This document shows positions 59,061-64,000 of a DNA stretch of 64,000 nucleotides, one piece after another. Position numbers and translations under genes: made by a program. The notes under the pieces are model-generated. The model had not been told where the DNA came from, searched no databases, and saw nothing but the letters and a program-made list of their open reading frames with translations. The number at the start of each line of letters is the position of its first letter. Within the stretch, counting starts at the first letter, position 1. This stretch comes from Latrodectus hesperus (lineage: Eukaryota > Arthropoda > Arachnida > Araneae > Theridiidae). The DNA lies in NCBI GenBank assembly GCA_037975125.1, contig CM075862.1, positions 18,529,338 to 18,593,337 of the forward strand, in the 5' to 3' direction.

Positions 59061-61180
59061 AATATCGGCAGCTTTCATTACACGGTTTCCTTGATAGTGC
59101 ATCAGCATTTCCATGAAGATTTCCAGAAGAGTCATTGAATCCATCTGGCTACCTGTCCTTCTGGATTTTTAAAATTTAAAAGCCAGGTTAAGGATGCGTG
59201 ATCTGTCCGGAGCAAGAACTTTCTTCCATAGAGATAATGGTGGAAATGTTCTATGGCTTGGACGATTGCCAGCAATTCCTTCCTGGTTGTACAATAATTC
59301 CGCTCTGGTTTCGATAGACATTTACTCCAATAAGCAATGACATATTCTTTATCATCAATTTCCTGCTACAAAACAGCTCTGATATTTTCGTTGCTGGCAT
59401 CCGTATCTGAAATGAATAATTTTCCGGGCTGGGGATATGAAAGAACGGGCGAAGATGTCAACGCCTCCTTCAGTTGTTTAAAAGCTTTCTCATATTCATC
59501 TGTCCATAGAAATCTCTTTTTAACTTCTGTCAACATGTGAAGGGGTCTGGCAATACTTGAAAACCCTTAACAAATTTCCTGTAATACGTGCATAGTCCAA
59601 GAAAACTTCTTAATTGGTGGACATCTTCTGGACGACTCCAGTCCTTAACTGCAGAGATCTTTTCAGGATCTGTTTTTACACCTTCAGCAGAGATAATATG
59701 TCCCAGATAGCTTACTTCACGTCGGAATAAATTACATTTGCAAGGATTCAGCTTCAGGTTGGCCATTTTTAATTTTTCCAGCACCTTTCGGATGTTTCTT
59801 AAATGGTCTTCGAATGTTTGCCCTACAATAATGATATCGTCCAAATATACCAAACTGGCTTCGTAGGAAAGTCCTCGTAATACTGTCTTCATCAGGCGCT
59901 CACCCGTTGCAGGCGTATTGCAAAGCCCAAATGGCATAACCTTATACTGCCAAAGTCCTTGTCCTGTGGTGAACGCATTCGTTTCTCGATTCTCAGGATG
60001 TATCTCTACTTGCCAATAACCACTCTTGAGATCCAAAGTCGAAAACCATTGTTTTCCGGATAAAGCATCAAGTGTATTCTCAATCGTAGGAAGAGGGTAA
60101 CTATCTTTTTTAGTGATGTTTAACCGACGATAGTCAACGCAGAATCGGGTAGAACCATCTTTCTTCCGAACTAAAACAATAGGTGAAGCCCAAGGACTCT
60201 GATGGCTCAATAATGTCATTCTGCTGCATTTCCATCAGAAGATTATCCACCTCTTCCTGCTTAGCGAATGTCAATCTTCTCGGATGTTGTTTAATGGGTG
60301 GATGATTTCCTGTATTGATTCGGTGCTGTGTCAATTTGGTTCGCCCAACATCATCTGATTTCTTGGAAAAGAGATCTCCGAATTCTAATAATAGATTTCT
60401 TGCAGCATTCCTCTGTTTATCATTTAACTCTGCACTCTGAAGGAGTTCATTAATTAGAGTGTCAGGAGACTCAGATAATGTGGTTTGAATATTTTGGTTA
60501 ATACAGGTCACTGGAGTGCAAGTCTCCAGCACTTCTCCTTCTTTTATTAATTTTACCTTATTGCTTAGATTAGCAACTCTTACCGGGATTACATTTCGTG
60601 AAAGGTTGACGAGGGAAGAAGCCACTAGTACTCCTTTAACGCTATTGTCGGAATCTGGATATTCAGTCAATCCATAATGAAAATCATTATCTTCTGAAAG
60701 AGCTCCGGAAACTATTGTCTCAGTTCTTGGTGGTAATGTTGTTTCACTCTTTGCAGTTATATGATGGACTGTTTTAATACCTGAATATTTCGTCTTAAAA
60801 ATCGCTATGTCTTCAGAACATGAGTGTAGTTCATTATTCTTAAAGTCTAATTTGAAATAGTTTTCTTTGAGGAAATCCAATACGAGAATTAATTCGTCAT
60901 TTATATCAGTGACATATGCCATATGATGGTACACGACATTACCAAATGCAATGTTTAGATTGACTTTTCCATGCACTTTAATCTTATCACCTGTCACAGT
61001 TTGGAGGGTAATGCAGGACGGCGTCCAGATGAGTTTCTCACCAAGTTTGCGAGCTAAATCTGTCCTAATGATAGTTACATTGGCTCCAGTATCGATTATC
61101 ATTCTGCAGGGAACTTCGTTGACATGTCCCATAATGAAAAATCCGTTGACGCCGCCACTTACGGAAGAAATGTGAAACAA
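59061..61180 (-). pseudogene. Gypsy protease, reverse transcriptase and RNase H region of pol, broken
   Basis: Frame 61180-60134 carries an aspartic protease with IIDTGANVTIIRTDL (active-site Asp at about 61097) and a linker reaching IIEPSES. A one-base deletion near 60200 moves the RT into frame 60219-59530, with SPWASPIVLVRKKDGS, FCVDYRRLN, FSTLDLKSGYWQVE, MPFGLCNTPATGERLM and the catalytic YLDDIIIVG (near 59840). The residue after PAT, normally aromatic in this family, is Gly here. Another frame change follows YYRKFVKGF near 59545. The RNase H section (59530-59060) contains stops at 59368-59366 and 59134-59132. Normally a single polyprotein cut by its own protease. Confidence 0.94.
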
Positions 61181-61287
61181 TTTGAAATGGGGCTTCTGAC
61201 TCTCTGGACATTTCCGCCCCGCGAGATGGCCACATATTAGTTTCCCTGCTGTGGTGGAAGATCATTTCTACCATCTTTTCGTTTCGG

Positions 61288-62365
61288 TCAGTCTCTATGG
61301 AGGTGTCCGACTGCACTGCAAGTCCAACACTGAATCTTTGTGTTTCTGCCACCTTTACTCAATTCTAAACTACGGACTTTTCGCCGCAGATCTTCAATCT
61401 GCTTCCTTAGATTACAGTCCGTATCAGTAGCAGAGACGGCTCTGATTGAGTGCCGGTCTTTACGCGCGGCCTGCTGGGCAGCCTCTATCTTATGAGCGTA
61501 TACTAGGGCAAATCCGATATCTAAAGCATCGGTGAGTCTAAGTGTTTTCTGTATCTCCGGATCCCGCACACTATCGATGAAGTGATGGAGAGCCAGATCT
61601 AGACGTGTCTCAGCTGGGCAGTCCAAAAATGCTAGATGGGAAAGTCGCTGAATATCGGCAGCCAATTCTTGCAGACTTTCACCCTCTTTTTGATAGCGGG
61701 ACTTTAACTGTAGTCTGCTATATTCTTTAGTGCACTTATCTCCAAACCGCAGCTCAAGCGCACTTGATAGGGCTTGGAAATCGTGCCTCTGCTCCTCCGG
61801 AAGCCTCTCGAGGATGTCAGCCGCGTCTCCTCTTAAAGAAGCCGCCAGGTGAAAAGCTTGGGCTCGGGGATTCCATCCATTAGCTTCCGGTACCAATTAT
61901 AAACTGGGTCTTGTATACTTGCCAGGATGATTTCCCATCAAATGTTGAGAGTTTAATATTGGCTAGGGAAGGCACAAATGCCCCGTTGGGTTCCTCATGT
62001 TTGTTTGACATTTGCTTCTCCAAGCTTTCAGTCTTCTTATTCATATTGTCTAATGCTTCTTCAACGTTTTCTTCTATCTCCAAAACTTTAGTTTCAACTG
62101 AAGTTACCTTATCTTCCATTGCATTCATCTTCTCCTGAATGATGTTGAAGAATTCTTCTTTAACACCTGACAATGTCCTTCTTATTTCTTTTTTTACGTC
62201 CTTCTTAAGTTCCTTTTTAAACTCCTCCTGTCCAGATTTCATTTCCTCCTGTCCAGATTTTATCTCTTTCATCATATCGGTTTTAATCTCTTCTTGTCCA
62301 GCTTTCATCTCACTCATCTGCTCCGCTAATTTTTCGAGAAGACTTTTCATTAAATCCATATCCAT
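61288..62365 (-). pseudogene. Gypsy gag, frameshifted and truncated
   Basis: The likely start is the ATG at 62365-62363 (MDMDLMKSLLEKLAEQM), about 50 bp inside the 5' LTR, although the frame is open back into the LTR. The first third is a long charged coiled coil with repeated SGQEE motifs (62300-62040). After LSTFDGKSSWQVYKTQFI a one-base insertion near 61890 shifts the frame. The capsid region continues from 61896 (HLAASLRGDAADIL, LELRFGDKCTKEYSRLQLKSR, QELAADIQRLSHLAF). It ends in a zinc knuckle, CWTCSAVGHLHRD, where the last cysteine codon has become TGA (61290-61288). The protein would package the element RNA. Confidence 0.94.
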
Positions 62366-62395
62366 TTTTCTTGTGACACGCTGCACCAACTCTTC

Positions 62396-62414
62396 AACCC
62401 CGATTCTGACACTA
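62396..62414 (-). promoter_or_regulatory. Candidate primer-binding site
   Basis: Two bases inside the 5' LTR the minus strand reads TAGTGTCAGAATCGGGGTT. It resembles the TGGTGTCAGAA-type primer site that is complementary to a tRNA-Leu 3' end in other Gypsy elements, with A in place of the first G. The match to a particular tRNA of this host is not verifiable here. Confidence 0.55.
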
Positions 62415-62416
62415 GT

Positions 62417-62984
62417 TGTACCGAGCTTCACGGGTTCGTGTCGATTGAGAGTTGAATAAAGCAACCACTTAATGAACACAAGACTTTTATTCGTAAAAAC
62501 TTCACTAGATATAAGAAATTCCCGCTGGGACAATCACAATTATACAGCTACAATTCGTCAGATATAATAAGAAACAGCATCCAATCACAGGTCTCAAATA
62601 CCTCAGACAGAAAACAACTAACAGTCACCACTAATCGTCTTCACTCACTGACTGTCTTCACATATAACCCTAACTCTTCTATGTCGGGCTGCGGTATTTA
62701 TACCTGACTTGGCGGAGAAATCTACCAATTTCGCCAAGGTTCTGGAAGTTTCTAGGCTATCTTGAAAAATATTGGTCCTAGAGCTTAGGTGATGGATGTT
62801 TTCAGAAATATCGATTTCTCGCCAAGTCGCCAAGAATCTCGCCAACTGTCGTCAAATCATTAGGAAATCCTCTTTTAAACTACAACACGTCTAAATACCG
62901 CAATTTTTGCCCAAAATGTGAGAATTTCCGATCCGTCTAAGATATTTTAAGACAAATACAATCATTATTTATAAATTTGTAACA
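62417..62984 (-). repeat. 5' LTR of the Gypsy element (568 bp)
   Basis: It drives the element transcript leftward. It is identical to the 3' LTR in layout, lacks the 22-bp duplication, and differs by about 13 substitutions. Confidence 0.97.
62695..62702 (-). promoter_or_regulatory. TATA box of the 5' LTR
   Basis: TATAAATA on the minus strand within a less AT-rich LTR segment. Transcription would start about 30 bp further left, near 62665. Conserved in the other LTR at 57241-57248. Confidence 0.6.
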
Positions 62985-63330
62985 TTATTAACTTATGAGT
63001 AAGCTTCCCATATAATAATAATGTGTGAATCACATATATTGTATTATGTGTGTGAAGTAAGCTTCACATTTAATAATCAAAAATTAAATGCATAATAATC
63101 AAAAAAAATTTTTTTTTTAAAATTGCAGCATATTGCATTTCAATTACAAAATATTTTTGAAATTTTTTTTGGAAAATTTAAAAATAAATATTTAATAGAA
63201 ATATTTAATAGAAAGTAATATTTATAAAAATGAAAAGAAAACAACACAAATTTGCATTAAAAATGAATTTCTTTCTAAGTTATTTGAAAATATATTATTA
63301 ACTTATAAGTAAGCTTCACATATAATGCCA

Positions 63331-64000
<670 letters not shown>

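Larger units (their letters stand above)
56963..62984 (-). mobile_element. Ty3/Gypsy LTR retrotransposon, full length, inactive
   Basis: A 6,022-bp element on the minus strand with LTRs at both ends, each beginning TG and ending CA in element sense. It is flanked by the duplication TTAT (56959-56962 and 62985-62988). The order LTR, primer site, gag, protease, RT, RNase H, integrase, polypurine tract, LTR places integrase after RNase H, the Ty3/Gypsy arrangement. There is no envelope-like frame between integrase and the 3' LTR. Gag and pol carry several frameshifts and stops, so the copy is non-autonomous. The two LTRs differ by about 13 substitutions plus one 22-bp and one 1-bp indel, a modest age. 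Confidence 0.97.
56787..63330 (+). repeat. Tandem spacer repeat (about 0.25 kb) split by the Gypsy insertion
   Basis: Unit 1 is 56787-56962 plus 62989-63089; unit 2 is about 63090-63330. Both contain CATAATAATCAAAAAAAATT, TTGCAGCATATT, TTTTTTTGG-AAATTTAAAAA, ATTTGAAAATATATTAT and TAAGCTTC-CATATAAT in the same order. Unit 2 has the uninterrupted sequence GAAAATATATTATTAACTTA where unit 1 carries the retrotransposon. Confidence 0.85.

Noticed and set aside
61065..61352. 95-codon minus-strand frame between gag and pol, considered as a separate protein
   Set aside because: It overlaps the zinc knuckle and protease start in another frame and is a shadow of gag-pol.
61880..62533. Gag starting inside the LTR at the upstream ATG (62533)
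   Set aside because: That ATG lies upstream of the primer site within the LTR; gag normally starts after it, and an ATG at 62365 is well placed. The LTR portion is open by chance; the same LTR-encoded peptide opens at 57079 in the other LTR.

Overview
The window is eukaryotic, very AT-rich (roughly three quarters or more A+T by eye), and contains no convincing host protein-coding gene. Everything recognisable is a transposable element, a tandem repeat, a palindrome or a long (TA)n microsatellite. The mixture (a Buster-type hAT, a deleted mariner, a Tigger relic, a Ty3/Gypsy element, RNase H-bearing LINE relics and tRNA-derived SINEs carrying the phrase CCTAGTGGTTAGAGCA) is most like an arthropod, and best fits a spider such as an orb-weaver. 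That assignment is inference from element style, not from a host gene.

Layout. 1-18 kb: AT-rich spacer with a 70-bp tandem repeat (1.8-2.0 kb), a decayed LINE RT/RNase H relic on the minus strand (2.6-3.6 kb), a SINE fragment (3.8 kb), a hairpin pair (7.3 kb), (TA)n arrays (9.5 and 12.9 kb), a SINE at 11.2 kb and another at 15.5 kb. 18.3-21.2 kb: a complete but dead hAT element, with its empty target site preserved beside it. 23.6-24.0 and 54.5-54.8 kb: two minisatellites, each with a three-unit higher-order structure. 27.5-27.9 kb: a 300-bp (TA)n array abutting a long palindrome. 29.3-30.4 kb: a 5'-truncated LINE with a 14-bp target duplication. 30.8-31.75 kb: an unclassified element with terminal inverted repeats. 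32.4-33.6 kb: a Tigger/pogo relic. 38.2-39.3 kb: a SINE fragment, then an internally deleted mariner with perfect 31-bp ends. 44.2-44.8 kb: two SINE copies facing each other. 49.9-52.2 kb: two copies of a palindromic-end MITE and a SINE. 56.8-63.3 kb: a full-length Ty3/Gypsy retrotransposon on the minus strand with two LTRs (589 and 568 bp), inserted into a tandemly repeated spacer whose second copy keeps the uninterrupted site. The window ends inside another (TA)n array.

How it works together: every transposase and polyprotein reading frame here is broken by deletions, frameshifts or stops, so nothing looks autonomous. The best-preserved units are the mariner ends and the SINEs, which need proteins supplied elsewhere. 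Three SINE families end in three different tails, poly(A), (CAA)n and TTTAG repeats, which suggests three different LINE partners. Long stretches between these elements hold only AT-rich spacer in which I recognise nothing.
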